Source: an uncultured Campylobacter sp. (GTDB lineage Bacteria; Campylobacterota; Campylobacteria; Campylobacterales; Campylobacteraceae). Taken from it: DNA of 57,255 nucleotides. How positions within the stretch are numbered: position 1 is the stretch's first letter; the number at the start of each line of letters is the position of its first letter. The notes beneath the pieces were generated by a model. That model was not told the DNA's origin. It made no database searches and worked only from the letters and a program-made list of their open reading frames with translations. The stretch spans positions 1 through 57,255 of the forward strand of contig NZ_CALIMS010000015.1 of assembly GCF_938045345.1 (NCBI RefSeq), in the 5' to 3' direction. Of the stretch, positions 1 through 8,546 are shown in pieces. The translations under genes and the position numbers were made by a program.

Positions 1-47
1 AAATTTGACGCGTGAAACGCTAAATTTAAACGGCTAAAACCATAAAT

Positions 48-512
48 TTAAGCCGCACGACGCGCTTGCTTCGTTTCCATACGGATAATGTTTGCTTGCA
101 ATAACGCTTCCTCCTTATCGGACGAGTTTGCGAGCCGCTCTAGCGCCTCTTTGGCTAGTTTTTTTGATTCGCTTAAATCATTTTTTGCGCTCAAATCATC
201 TAGGAGCTTTGCGTTTGCTTTCGCCGCACTTAGGCACAAAAAGTCAAAACATACGCAAAATACGAGTAAAATCTCTGCGCAGGCGAGATAAATACTAAAA
301 ATTTTCGTCGAAAACAGTGCGATATAAAGCGATAACATACACGCGGGCGCGAACATGGCGAGGCTAAATTTAGGGTCTTGCAAGCAAAGGCGCGCGGTAA
401 ATTTGATAAAAGCATAAAATTTCGCCAAAACGCCCAAAGCAAAGTATCCTACCGCCGACAAAAATAGCACGCAAGCGCAGAAAAATATGATCGCAAAAGT
501 CGTTTCGCTCAA
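48..512 (-). CDS. Hypothetical membrane protein
   Basis: I do not recognise the family. The 154-residue product has an N-terminal hydrophobic segment (about residues 5-30) and a second hydrophobic region (about 50-95, probably two passes), followed by a charged, probably helical cytoplasmic tail rich in Lys, Glu and Ala. Translation probably starts at a TTG (510-512), because an AGGAG ribosome-binding site lies about 6 bases upstream on the minus strand and no better ATG is present. It stands alone and is divergent from the following transporter gene. The domain layout (membrane helices plus a soluble helical tail) does not define a function. Confidence 0.6.
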   Translation of the reverse strand: MSETTFAIIFFCACVLFLSAVGYFALGVLAKFYAFIKFTARLCLQDPKFSLAMFAPACMLSLYIALFSTKIFSIYLACAEILLVFCVCFDFLCLSAAKANAKLLDDLSAKNDLSESKKLAKEALERLANSSDKEEALLQANIIRMETKQARRAA

Positions 513-660
513 ATTTTCTCCTTTTTGTTTTTAAATTTTAGGTTTTTCGCCATTTAATTTGGCTTAATCAAATTTAGCTTTGCCCTGTTAGCTCTCGCCC
601 AAATTTAACCCCAGCTTAAGCATAAGCTTGTATACTTTGGCTTTAAATTTAAGGTGGCAA

Positions 661-1560
661 ATGAGATCTCAGAGCGAATTTTTTGGCGTTTTCATCACGC
701 TTCTTGGCGGCGTATTATGGGGATTTAGCAGTGTTTGCGGGCAGTATCTGTTCACGCAAAAAGGCGTCAGCGCCGACTGGCTCGTGCCCTACCGCCTAGG
801 CCTCGCCGGGCTTGCGATGGTAGCGTACTATTTAACGCGTTCGCCGCGCGAAGCCCTCGCACCGCTAAAAGATCGCGCGCTTTTGCCGCAGCTGCTTATC
901 TACGCCTTTTTTGGGCTTATGATGACGCAGTATTCGTACTTTTGCGGTGTCGAGCTCTCAAACGCCGCCGTCGCGACCGTGATCCAGTACTCCGCGCCCG
1001 CGCTCATCCTCGCCGTCGTTTGCTTTTTACAGCGGCGCGCGCCTAAAAAGGTCGAGCTCATCGCGCTCATTTTCGCGGTGCTGGGCGTCGTGCTGCTCGC
1101 CACTCACGGCGATCTTGGCTCGCTGGTTATCAGCGCGGAGGCGCTGGTTTGGTGCCTCATTAGCGCGCTTGGCGTCGTGATTTATAGTCTCATCCCCACG
1201 AAGCTAAATCAAAAATACCCCGTCGCGCTAAATTTAGGCTGGGGCATGGTCATCGGCGGCGGCGTGCTCGCGCTTTACACGCGGGTTTGGCAGCTAGGCG
1301 GCATGAGCGACGCGCAGGGCTTTGCGGCGCTTGGCGCGGTGGTGATCCTGGGCACGATATGCGCGTTTAGCTTTTACATGACGGGGCTAAAGATAATAGG
1401 CGCAAGCAGGGCGAGCATGATAGCGTGCATCGAGCCGGTGAGCGCCGCGGCGTTTGCCTATTTTTGGCTGGGGACGGAGTTCGTGTTTCTTGATTTTGCG
1501 GGCTTTACACTCATAATCTCGTGCATATTTTTGCTGGCTAAAGATAGGAAAAAGGCGTAA
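661..1560 (+). CDS. EamA/DMT-family transporter (RhaT-like)
   Basis: This is a predicted inner-membrane carrier of the drug/metabolite transporter superfamily, about 299 residues with some ten hydrophobic segments arranged as two EamA repeats. The first repeat opens with the typical LLGGVLWGFSSVCGQYL motif, and the second half contains a GASRASMIACIEPVSAA stretch characteristic of the family. Substrates of this family are usually amino acids or related metabolites and cannot be read from the sequence. I place the start at ATG 661 rather than the in-frame ATG at 628, because AAGGTGG lies just before 661 and the extra 11 residues are not family-like. The next gene begins 13 bases downstream after its own GGAGGAG site, so the two may be cotranscribed. 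Confidence 0.85.
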   Translation: MRSQSEFFGVFITLLGGVLWGFSSVCGQYLFTQKGVSADWLVPYRLGLAGLAMVAYYLTRSPREALAPLKDRALLPQLLIYAFFGLMMTQYSYFCGVELSNAAVATVIQYSAPALILAVVCFLQRRAPKKVELIALIFAVLGVVLLATHGDLGSLVISAEALVWCLISALGVVIYSLIPTKLNQKYPVALNLGWGMVIGGGVLALYTRVWQLGGMSDAQGFAALGAVVILGTICAFSFYMTGLKIIGASRASMIACIEPVSAAAFAYFWLGTEFVFLDFAGFTLIISCIFLLAKDRKKA

Positions 1561-1573
1561 ATTTGGAGGAGAG

Positions 1574-1996
1574 ATGATCTATTTGGCGCAAACTGATACG
1601 ACGGCGGGATTTTTGAGCAAGGATTTTCGCGAGATAAACGCGCTCAAACGCCGAGCGGCGGACAAACCCTGCCTCATAACGACGGCGAAATTTAGCGAGC
1701 TAAAAAATCTCGCTCGCGTGCCCGCTAAATTTAAAAATTTAGTGCGTCGCGCGAGAAAGACGACGTTTTTATATCCGAACGCCAAGGCTGTGCGCGTCGT
1801 GAAAGAGTGCGCTCACGAGGAGTTTTTGAGGCAATTTGACTGGCTTTACTCCAGCAGCGCAAATTTAAACGGACAAAACTTCGACGAAGCCTGGGCGAAA
1901 GGGGCGGCAGATCAGGTCGTGGATCAAAATTTCAGCCAAAACGCAAGCTCGAAAATATATAAAATTTCAAAAACGCGCTTAAAGCGGCTGAGGTAG
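1574..1996 (+). CDS. Short Sua5/YciO/YrdC-like protein
   Basis: The N-terminus (YLAQTDTTAGFLS) resembles the nucleotide-binding TDTxYGL region of the YrdC/Sua5 fold, and a KRRAADKPC stretch matches the KxRPxxKP motif that follows it. A SSSANLNGQ segment around residue 95 matches the conserved S-[TS]-A-N-x-S-G region. Full YrdC domains are about 180-200 residues and make threonylcarbamoyl-adenylate for tRNA t6A. This one has only 140 residues, is very basic, and ends in a Lys/Arg-rich tail, so it is probably a diverged paralogue and not the essential t6A enzyme. The start at ATG 1574 follows a strong GGAGGAGAG site. Family assignment is moderately sure; function is not known. Confidence 0.65.
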   Translation: MIYLAQTDTTAGFLSKDFREINALKRRAADKPCLITTAKFSELKNLARVPAKFKNLVRRARKTTFLYPNAKAVRVVKECAHEEFLRQFDWLYSSSANLNGQNFDEAWAKGAADQVVDQNFSQNASSKIYKISKTRLKRLR

Positions 1997-2948
1997 CGCT
2001 GCACTCAAAATTTAAACACGCGAAGAGCGCTCAAAAAAGAGGCGAGAGCGAATCGGCTTTGCAAATTTAAAACCGGATACCTCATTTCAGCTACTTTGTC
2101 CTCTGTACGATTTAAAGCGGCCTTCTAAATTTAAAATGGCTCTGTAAATTTAGCCGAGCCGTGAAATCCCGCCGCAGATAGACCGCGCAAAGACCGCCAG
2201 GAATTTTGAAAAATCCAAAAAAGATCACAGCAGACTCGCAGAAAAATTATATAAAAAGCTGCAAAATTCTACCGCAGATTGCCGCCGATTTCTATCAGAG
2301 CCGCTACATGTCAATATTTTAATAAAAACTATGCCGCCTGCTTTCAATTAAAATTTCGCCGCTTCCACCGATAGTTTTAATTAAAATTTCATCGCCGCGT
2401 GAGTAAATTTAGATTAAAATTCTATCATCGCCGATTGTATATCAAAAATCCCGCCGCTGCCGATACCATCGCCTTTCATCGCCGCTATCGCCGCCGCAGC
2501 TATTGCGCTCTATCTTCACTGCTTCCGCCGCAGCAAGCGCCGCAAAGCGTCCGCGTCGCTCACGCCCTTTAGCTGCCAAAGCTGCGCGTAAAGCGCAAGC
2601 GGTCTCCATTGCCGCACCAAGACGACGACCGATCCTCGATAAAATTTCCGCCGCCCGCCGCGTAGCGCATTAAAACAAACAGCATATCAAAGCAAACGCT
2701 GCAAATTTTAAAATTTAAACCGCCTCTCGCCGCGCGGCACCGATAAATTCCAACCGATAAATTCCAACCGATAAATTCCGCCAGCTAGTCCTTCATTCCC
2801 GTATAAATCATAAATTTTCATGAATTTAACACCGCCATTCTTGCTTTATATTAAAATTTCGCTAAAATTACCGCATTAAATTTGAGGCGCAAACGGAGCT
2901 TAAGTTTAAACCGCTTGCGGGCAAATTAAATCCATTTAAGGAGCTTTT
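1997..2948 (+). other. Long gene-free region, 0.95 kb
   Basis: No credible reading frame is present on either strand. The stretch is rich in CGCCGC and AAATTT-type words, with a loosely repeated ATTAAAATTTC..CGCCG word (near 2347, 2380 and 2413) and a short tandem repeat near 2741. It may hold decayed coding DNA or the upstream control region of the GntP gene. I see no RNA gene in it. Confidence 0.5.
2741..2779. repeat. 14-bp tandem repeat, about 2.8 copies
   Basis: The unit CGATAAATTCCAAC occurs at 2741-2754 and 2755-2768, followed by a partial third copy at 2769-2779. Copies are identical over the shared bases. It lies in the gene-free stretch about 170 bases before the GntP permease gene. 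Confidence 0.8.
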
Positions 2949-4325
2949 ATGAGCGGTGTTGCGTTAATCATCTGCTTCGCCATAGCGGTCGTCGTGATGA
3001 TTTTTTTGATCTCCAAAGCAGGCGTCCACCCATTTTTGGCGCTAATGCTTATCTCCCTGGCGCTCGCGATCGTCGCGGGCATACCGCTAGCCAAGATCCC
3101 CGCGATTATCGGCGACGGATTCAGCGGCACGTTTAAGAGTATCGGTATCGTCATAATCTTCGGCGCGCTCATCGGCACCGTGCTCGAAAAGACGGGCGCG
3201 GCGCTCAAACTCGCCGATATGGTCGTAAACGTAGTCGGACAAAAGCGCCCCGAGCTTGCGATGCTCATAATGGGCTGGATCGTAGGTATCCCCGTATTTT
3301 GCGACAGCGGCTTCGTCGTACTAAATCCGATCCGAGAAGCGATCAGCAAAAAAATCGGCGAAAATCCGGTCGCTCTTGCAGTAGCGCTCTCCGGCGGACT
3401 TTACGCCTCGCACGTATTCATCCCGCCGACTCCCGGACCGATCGCCGCAGCAGGCGCCGTGGGTCTAGGCGGCAATCTGCTACTCGTAATCGCAATGGGC
3501 GCGGTAGTGTCCTTGCCGGTGCTGATCGCTACATACTTTTTTTCAAAAAAAGTCGCTAAAAATGTCCATATAAGCGAGGCCGAAGCGAATGAGGTCATCG
3601 CAAAAAGCTACGACGATCTGCTTAAACAATACGGCAAATTGCCGAGCGGATTTTTGAGCTTAGCCCCTATTTTGATACCGATCCTATTTATGGCGCTGGG
3701 CTCCGTCGCCAAGATCTTAAAAGTAGGCGGATTTGCGGGCGAAATTTCGCAATTTTTAGGAAATCCTATCATCGCGCTAGCCTTGGGCGTAGTTTTTACG
3801 GTATTTTTACTCGTGCAAAGCGGCAAATTAGGCGAATTTAGCGAGATCACCAACGAATCCTTAAAAATCGTAGGCCCGATCCTCTTCATCACCGCAGCGG
3901 GCGGAGTGCTAGGCAAGGTAATCACCGACGCCGGCTTCGTAACCTACATCAAGGACAATGCGACCGCGATTAAAGCCGCGGGGATTTTCTTCCCGTTCTT
4001 AATCTCGGCAGTCCTAAAAACTGCGCAAGGAAGCTCCACCGTTGCGATCATCACCACCGCTTCGATCATGGGCGCATTTAACGCGGACGGCTCGCTGATG
4101 CAGGTGCTGGGCTTCACCTCCGAAATGTCCGGCGCGCTTGTGGTAATGGCGATCGCAGCGGGCGCTATGACGGTTTCGCACGCTAATGACAGCTACTTCT
4201 GGGTCGTTACAAATTTCAGCAAGATGAATCCGCAGCAAGGCTACCGCACACAAACCATGCTAACCCTAATTATGGGTATTACGGGCATGATCAGCGTGTG
4301 GGTTTTGTCGCTGTTTTTGATCTAG
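2949..4325 (+). CDS. GntP-family permease (gluconate/glycerate type)
   Basis: The product is 458 residues, the normal size for the GntP family of proton symporters, with about 12-14 hydrophobic segments through its length. Family features include the early HPFLALMLISLALAIVAGIP region, the GIPVFCDSGFVVLNP segment, the HVFIPPTPGPIAAA loop and the late AQGSSTVAIITTASIM segment, which lie in the membrane domain that carries gluconate and related hydroxy acids. An AAGGAG site sits 6 bases before the ATG. The next gene encodes a glycerate kinase, about 390 bases downstream on the same strand. By context the substrate may therefore be D-glycerate, but gluconate cannot be excluded from sequence. Confidence 0.9.
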   Translation: MSGVALIICFAIAVVVMIFLISKAGVHPFLALMLISLALAIVAGIPLAKIPAIIGDGFSGTFKSIGIVIIFGALIGTVLEKTGAALKLADMVVNVVGQKRPELAMLIMGWIVGIPVFCDSGFVVLNPIREAISKKIGENPVALAVALSGGLYASHVFIPPTPGPIAAAGAVGLGGNLLLVIAMGAVVSLPVLIATYFFSKKVAKNVHISEAEANEVIAKSYDDLLKQYGKLPSGFLSLAPILIPILFMALGSVAKILKVGGFAGEISQFLGNPIIALALGVVFTVFLLVQSGKLGEFSEITNESLKIVGPILFITAAGGVLGKVITDAGFVTYIKDNATAIKAAGIFFPFLISAVLKTAQGSSTVAIITTASIMGAFNADGSLMQVLGFTSEMSGALVVMAIAAGAMTVSHANDSYFWVVTNFSKMNPQQGYRTQTMLTLIMGITGMISVWVLSLFLI

Positions 4326-4719
4326 GCTAGCTTATTCTAGCCGCTACCGTGCTAAATCAGTGCGGAGCGCTACGGGCATCTACCAGCGGCTAGCTACATA
4401 AAATTCTTTAAATTTACGTAGCTAGCCCGCGTCGCACAAATGCCTTAGTATTAAAATTTCGCTTAACATAGTTTTAAATTTACATACAAAGCCTCAAGGA
4501 GCGAAATTTTAAAATTCTATCGCTACAGAATTTTAAAATTTAGCCGGAATTCTGTGGTTTACAGAATTCTAAAATTCCACGACATGAAATTTTAGAATTT
4601 GCCCCATAAATTTGGCAACGAGATTTTAAAATTCTACTCTTGCTTCAGTCTTGTCATCGTAAATTTAGCCTACGCGCTGTAAAATTCCAAAATTTTAAGA
4701 TACCAGCTAAAGGAAAAAT
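4326..4719 (+). other. Gene-free spacer with nested inverted repeats
   Basis: The spacer between the GntP and glycerate kinase genes has no reading frame. It is dominated by repeated GAAATTTTAAAATTC-like words. A clear hairpin has arms at 4547-4555 (GAATTCTGT) and 4561-4569 (ACAGAATTC) with a 5-base loop. There is no T-run after it, so it is not an obvious terminator. Confidence 0.5.
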
Positions 4720-5856
4720 ATGAAAGTTCTAGTCGCGATCGACTCGTTTAAGGGCTCGCTTAGTTCGCTTGAGGCGGGCAACGCCGTAAAATCAGGCATC
4801 GAGAAGCTAGGCTGCGAGGTGCTCGTCAAACCTATCGCAGATGGCGGCGAAGGAAGCGTTGAAGCCCTTGCCGACGCGCTAAAAGCTAGGTTTATGGACG
4901 TCATCGTAGCAAATCCGTTAGGCGAAAAAACGCCCGCGCGCTACGCCTTAAAAGGCGAGCTAGGCATCTTAGAAATGGCGTCCGCATCGGGTCTGCCGCT
5001 CATCGAAAAATCGCGCCGTAACCCGCTAAAAACGAGCACTTATGGCTTTGGCGAGATGATAGCGCATGCGATCGCGCACGGTGCGCGAAAGTTTATCATC
5101 GGCATCGGTGGAAGTGCTACGAATGATGCGGGCATGGGGATGCTGCGCGCGCTTGGTTTTAAATTTAAAGATGCAAATGGCGCAGAGCTTGCGGGAGCGG
5201 GCGAGGATCTGATTAAACTCGCCACGATAGATTGCACTTCGGTGCTACCACATCTTAAAGAATGCGAGTTTCTCATCGCCTGCGACGTGGATAATCCGCT
5301 TTTTGGCGAAAACGGCGCAGCATATATTTACGCCCCGCAAAAGGGCGCGGATGCGGCGATGGTAAAGCAACTCGATGCAGGACTTATAAATTTTGCAAGC
5401 GTCGTAAGCAAGCACCTCGGACGCGAGCTTTGGAATAGCCCCGGAGCAGGAGCTGCCGGCGGGCTAGGCTTTGGCTTCGTAAGCTTTCTAAACGCGACGC
5501 TTAAGCCAGGCATCGACATCATCACCGAAGAGATCGGACTGGATCGCGATATGAAAGGCGCCGAGCTCGTCATCACCGGCGAAGGAAGGCTCGATTTTCA
5601 AAGCTCAATGGGCAAAACCCCTTGCGGTGTCGCGAAGATCGCCGCTTCCTACGGCGTGCCCGTAATCGCGCTGGCAGGCGGTATCTCGCCCTGTGCCGGC
5701 GGCTGTAATGAGCGAGGCATAGGCGCATTTTTTTGCATCCTAAACGAACCTATGAGCCTTGAGCGCGCAATGGAAAAAGAGACCGCGACACAAAATTTAG
5801 CCCGCGTCGCCGAGCAAGCGGTGAGATTGTTTCTGCTCGGACGCGGCGTTAAATAG
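4720..5856 (+). CDS. glxK: Glycerate kinase, GlxK/GarK family
   Basis: The enzyme phosphorylates D-glycerate with ATP; bacterial members of this family (type I/II glycerate kinase, GlxK/GarK) generally give 2-phosphoglycerate, which enters lower glycolysis. The 378-residue length is typical. The N-terminus VLVAIDSFKGSLSS, the PIADGGEGSVEAL motif and the GIGGSATNDAGMGML motif are family hallmarks, and a SPGAGAAGGLGFG loop and a LVITGEGRLDFQS segment follow. The ATG has an AAAGGAA site just upstream. The preceding gene is a GntP-type permease, suggesting a two-gene glycerate uptake and activation unit, although a 394-base spacer separates them. The symbol glxK follows family naming; garK would be equally valid. 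Confidence 0.93.
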   Translation: MKVLVAIDSFKGSLSSLEAGNAVKSGIEKLGCEVLVKPIADGGEGSVEALADALKARFMDVIVANPLGEKTPARYALKGELGILEMASASGLPLIEKSRRNPLKTSTYGFGEMIAHAIAHGARKFIIGIGGSATNDAGMGMLRALGFKFKDANGAELAGAGEDLIKLATIDCTSVLPHLKECEFLIACDVDNPLFGENGAAYIYAPQKGADAAMVKQLDAGLINFASVVSKHLGRELWNSPGAGAAGGLGFGFVSFLNATLKPGIDIITEEIGLDRDMKGAELVITGEGRLDFQSSMGKTPCGVAKIAASYGVPVIALAGGISPCAGGCNERGIGAFFCILNEPMSLERAMEKETATQNLARVAEQAVRLFLLGRGVK

Positions 5857-6721
5857 GGCTTTTGGGCTGAAATTTTAAGGCGCGCCCGCTAAAGCTTACA
5901 ACGAGCGCGGTATGTATGCGTGGCAGGTGCGGTTGTGAAATAAGGCGGCGACGGCTCGCGGCAGACAAGCACGACAAAGTGCGGCAGGAGGCGAGCACGG
6001 CGAAGAAGCGAAATTTTATGCAGGATAGATTTGCGTGCTTTAAAGGCACGGCGCGATCTTGACGCAGATGCGGTAACGCGCAGCTTACAAGGCATAAAAA
6101 ATATACGCGAAGAAGCAGGCGAGAGCCACAACGATGGACGTTGGTAAAGCGGCGGCTCGCAGCAAGGGATGGCAGGTCATGACATGCATGCGCGGCAAGC
6201 AGATACTGCGCGCAGCTTACGACGGGCGGCAGAATTTCATCCGCCGCAGACCGCGGTAAGTGGATAAATTTTGCATTAAAACGTAGCTTTGCTGAAATTC
6301 TAGCGCGTTTGAAAATACGGAGCAATAGGACAGGAGGTAAGACGGCGAGTGGCTCAGCAGTAACGCAGTGGCGCGAAATTTTACGGCGCAAAAATTTATT
6401 TTACCGCGCGATACATACGCAAGGCGCGATCTAAAACTCATTTTCCAATCAAGCGGCTCGCGGACCCTCGCAAGACATACCTCAAGGCATGATTAAGACA
6501 GACAGAATTTTAAAATTTAACGCCATATTCGCAGCCTATGAGATTTGCAACGTAAATTTAAAAGCAGTGATCCGCTTTATGAAATTCCTTTTCGAATTTC
6601 AGTTCATGATATGCCCCTTTTGAGGCGAAAAAAAGTCGCTCGATCGCAAGATCGCGCTTCTGCAAAGATGGCGGCGGCGCGAAATTTCGCTAAAATTTCA
6701 TCTCTTAATTCGGCGCGCGAT
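5857..6721. other. Gene-free region, 0.86 kb
   Basis: The long minus-strand frame across 5849-6391 is Arg/Ser/Leu-rich without recognisable motifs or a ribosome-binding site, so I do not call it a gene. The region is GC-rich on the left and becomes AAATTT-rich on the right. I see no RNA gene, repeat or clear terminator. Confidence 0.45.
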
Positions 6722-7528
6722 TTACAAAATTTTGCCCTCGCCGCGCTCCGAAAGCTGTGGCCTAGGCAGCGCCAGGCTCTTTGCGGTTTTGCTAAAAAGT
6801 ATCAGATCCTCGGTGCTTTGCACGCTCCACGGCAGCCGCGAGAGCGCGAATTTGAAAATTTCAAAGCAGGAAACGGCATCGCTAAATGCGCGGTGGTGGA
6901 CGTTTTGCACGCCCAAAAGCTCTTTTAGCGAGCCGAGCCCGTATCTTTGCGCCTCGATCGTGCGGCGCGCGAGCTCGACGGTGCAGAGCCTGCGATTTAA
7001 AAGCATTCCAAAGCCGCATTTTTGCAGGCTCGCATCGATGAAGCCGTAGTCAAATTTGACGTTGTGCGCCACAAAAACGCTATCGCCTAAAAACAGCCTA
7101 AACCGCTCCAGCACGCTAGCTAGCGGCGGCGCACCCACAAGATCGTCCGCGCAGATCCCCGTAAGCTCCGTGATATTTTCGGGCACGACGGGCGCGTAAA
7201 CGAAGCTCTCGAAGCGGTCAAGCTCCTGCGTGCCGCGCGTTTTTATCGCGCCGATTTCGATGATCTGACCGTTTGAGAGCCCGCCGTTCGTCTCGATATC
7301 TACGAAGCAAAAAATTTCATCCAAAATGTCCGTCTCGCGGGTTTTGAGCGTGATTTTGCCGTTGTCGAGCTTTATTATCTCTATGCCCAGCGTGCGCCAC
7401 ATCGAAAGGTCTTTAGGCTCGAAAAGCTCGGTAATTTCGGCAATATCGCTTGCTTTTGAGATGAAATCGTAATAATTTATGCTCTTTTGAGCCAGTAAAT
7501 TTATGAGATTTTCGATTCTATGCGTCAA
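6722..7528 (-). CDS. DnaQ-like 3'-5' exonuclease (Pol III epsilon family)
   Basis: This is a DEDDh exonuclease of the DNA polymerase III epsilon type. The ExoI motif CFVDIETNGG carries the catalytic D77 and E79. ExoII appears as VFVAHNVKFDYGFI, and ExoIII as HHRAFSDAVSCFEIF, with the catalytic His and Asp. At 268 residues it has an extra N-terminal region of about 70 residues ahead of the nuclease domain, as in the Campylobacter/Helicobacter DnaQ-like proteins. It could be the replicative proofreading subunit or a separate repair exonuclease; sequence alone does not decide. It lies 21 bases downstream of rpe on the same strand and is probably cotranscribed. Confidence 0.88.
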   Translation of the reverse strand: MTHRIENLINLLAQKSINYYDFISKASDIAEITELFEPKDLSMWRTLGIEIIKLDNGKITLKTRETDILDEIFCFVDIETNGGLSNGQIIEIGAIKTRGTQELDRFESFVYAPVVPENITELTGICADDLVGAPPLASVLERFRLFLGDSVFVAHNVKFDYGFIDASLQKCGFGMLLNRRLCTVELARRTIEAQRYGLGSLKELLGVQNVHHRAFSDAVSCFEIFKFALSRLPWSVQSTEDLILFSKTAKSLALPRPQLSERGEGKIL

Positions 7529-7549
7529 AATTTTACCCCTGTGCCGCGC

Positions 7550-8191
7550 CTAAATTTTAAGCGCACGGATCGCCTCCGCGTAGTCGTTTGAAGAAAATAT
7601 GTAGTTGCCCGCTACCACGACGTCGGCGCCCGCTTCGTCGATACCAGCAATATTCAGCCCGTTTACGCCGCCATCGACCTCGATGAGGCATTTTGCGCCT
7701 TTACGATCGATCAGCTCGCGCAGCTGCTTAATTTTCTCAAGCGCCGAGGGGATAAATTTCTGCCCGCCAAAGCCCGGATTGACGCTCATCAAAAGCACCA
7801 TATCCACTTCGCCCAAGATAAACTCCAGCGCGCTAAGCGGAGTGTGCGGATTTAGCACGACTGCAGGCGAGACGCCGCTATGGCGGATGTGATCTATGAG
7901 GCGCAGCGGATGGGTCTCCTCCTCGATGTGGAAGCTAAGAAATTTCGGCTTTAGCGGCAAAAAAAGATCGACGAAAAACGGCACGTTTTTAACCATCAGA
8001 TGGATGTCTAAAGGCTTGCTGCTCGCCTTTGCCGCGGCGCTTGCTACGAGCGGTCCGATCGTGAGATTGGGTACGAAATGCCCATCCATCACATCTACGT
8101 GAATGAGATCGGCGCCCGCCTCGCAGACTGCGCGAATCTCCTCCGCAAGCCTTCCGAAATCCGCCGATAAAATGCTGGGTGCTACATACAT
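7550..8191 (-). CDS. rpe: Ribulose-phosphate 3-epimerase
   Basis: Rpe interconverts D-ribulose 5-phosphate and D-xylulose 5-phosphate in the non-oxidative pentose phosphate pathway. The 213-residue product is the usual length for this TIM-barrel enzyme. It starts with the family N-terminus VAPSILSADFGRLAEE and contains DLIHVDVMDGHFVPNLT with the metal-binding His and Asp, LMSVNPGFGGQKFI with the third-quarter phosphate loop region, and IEVDGGVN near the C-terminus. The gene is divergent from rpmB and is followed closely by the exonuclease gene. Confidence 0.96.
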   Translation of the reverse strand: MYVAPSILSADFGRLAEEIRAVCEAGADLIHVDVMDGHFVPNLTIGPLVASAAAKASSKPLDIHLMVKNVPFFVDLFLPLKPKFLSFHIEEETHPLRLIDHIRHSGVSPAVVLNPHTPLSALEFILGEVDMVLLMSVNPGFGGQKFIPSALEKIKQLRELIDRKGAKCLIEVDGGVNGLNIAGIDEAGADVVVAGNYIFSSNDYAEAIRALKI

Positions 8192-8299
8192 TAAGATTCC
8201 TTATAAAATTTCAAGATGCGAAATTTTACTTAGTTTTGTCATAAATTTCGCTAAATTTAAGCCGCAGCGGATTTTAAGCATAATTTGAAATTTTTTCGA

Positions 8300-8305
8300 T
8301 ATAAT
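8300..8305 (+). promoter_or_regulatory. -10 box of the rpmB promoter
   Basis: TATAAT is preceded by a T-rich run, the usual form of housekeeping promoters in Campylobacter, and lies 31 bases before the rpmB ATG. No -35 box is evident. Confidence 0.65.
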
Positions 8306-8336
8306 CGTCATTTATTTTAATCATCAAGGATTTATT

Positions 8337-8528
8337 ATGGCAAGAAGATGCGCAATCACCGGCAAAGGTGCGATGGTAGGAAACAACGTCAGCCACGCAA
8401 ATAACAGGACCAAAAAGAAATTCCAGGTCAATCTACGCACCATCCGCGTTCAGCTAGAAGACGGCTCAACCAGACGAATCAAAGTAGCCGCCTCAACTCT
8501 ACGAACTATGAAAAAACAATCAAAATAA
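8337..8528 (+). CDS. rpmB: 50S ribosomal protein L28
   Basis: L28 is a small basic protein of the large ribosomal subunit. The 63-residue sequence begins MARRCAITGKGAMVGNNVSH and contains the family's NRTKKKFQVNL segment and the LRTMKK C-terminal region. It has no zinc-binding cysteine pair; only one Cys is seen near the N-terminus. An AAGGA site precedes the ATG. The next gene, a K+ channel, starts 18 bases later. The same order of rpmB and a K+ channel gene is known in Helicobacter pylori (HP0491/HP0490). Confidence 0.97.
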   Translation: MARRCAITGKGAMVGNNVSHANNRTKKKFQVNLRTIRVQLEDGSTRRIKVAASTLRTMKKQSK

Positions 8529-8546
8529 CCTCTTAAAGAGGAATTT

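Noticed and set aside
5849..6391. 180-codon minus-strand frame overlapping the glycerate kinase end
   Set aside because: Arg/Ser/Leu-rich noise composition, no ribosome-binding site, no family motif, and it overlaps the end of a certain gene.
6545..6928. 127-codon plus-strand frame
   Set aside because: Lies largely antisense to the exonuclease gene and has Ala/Arg-rich noise composition.
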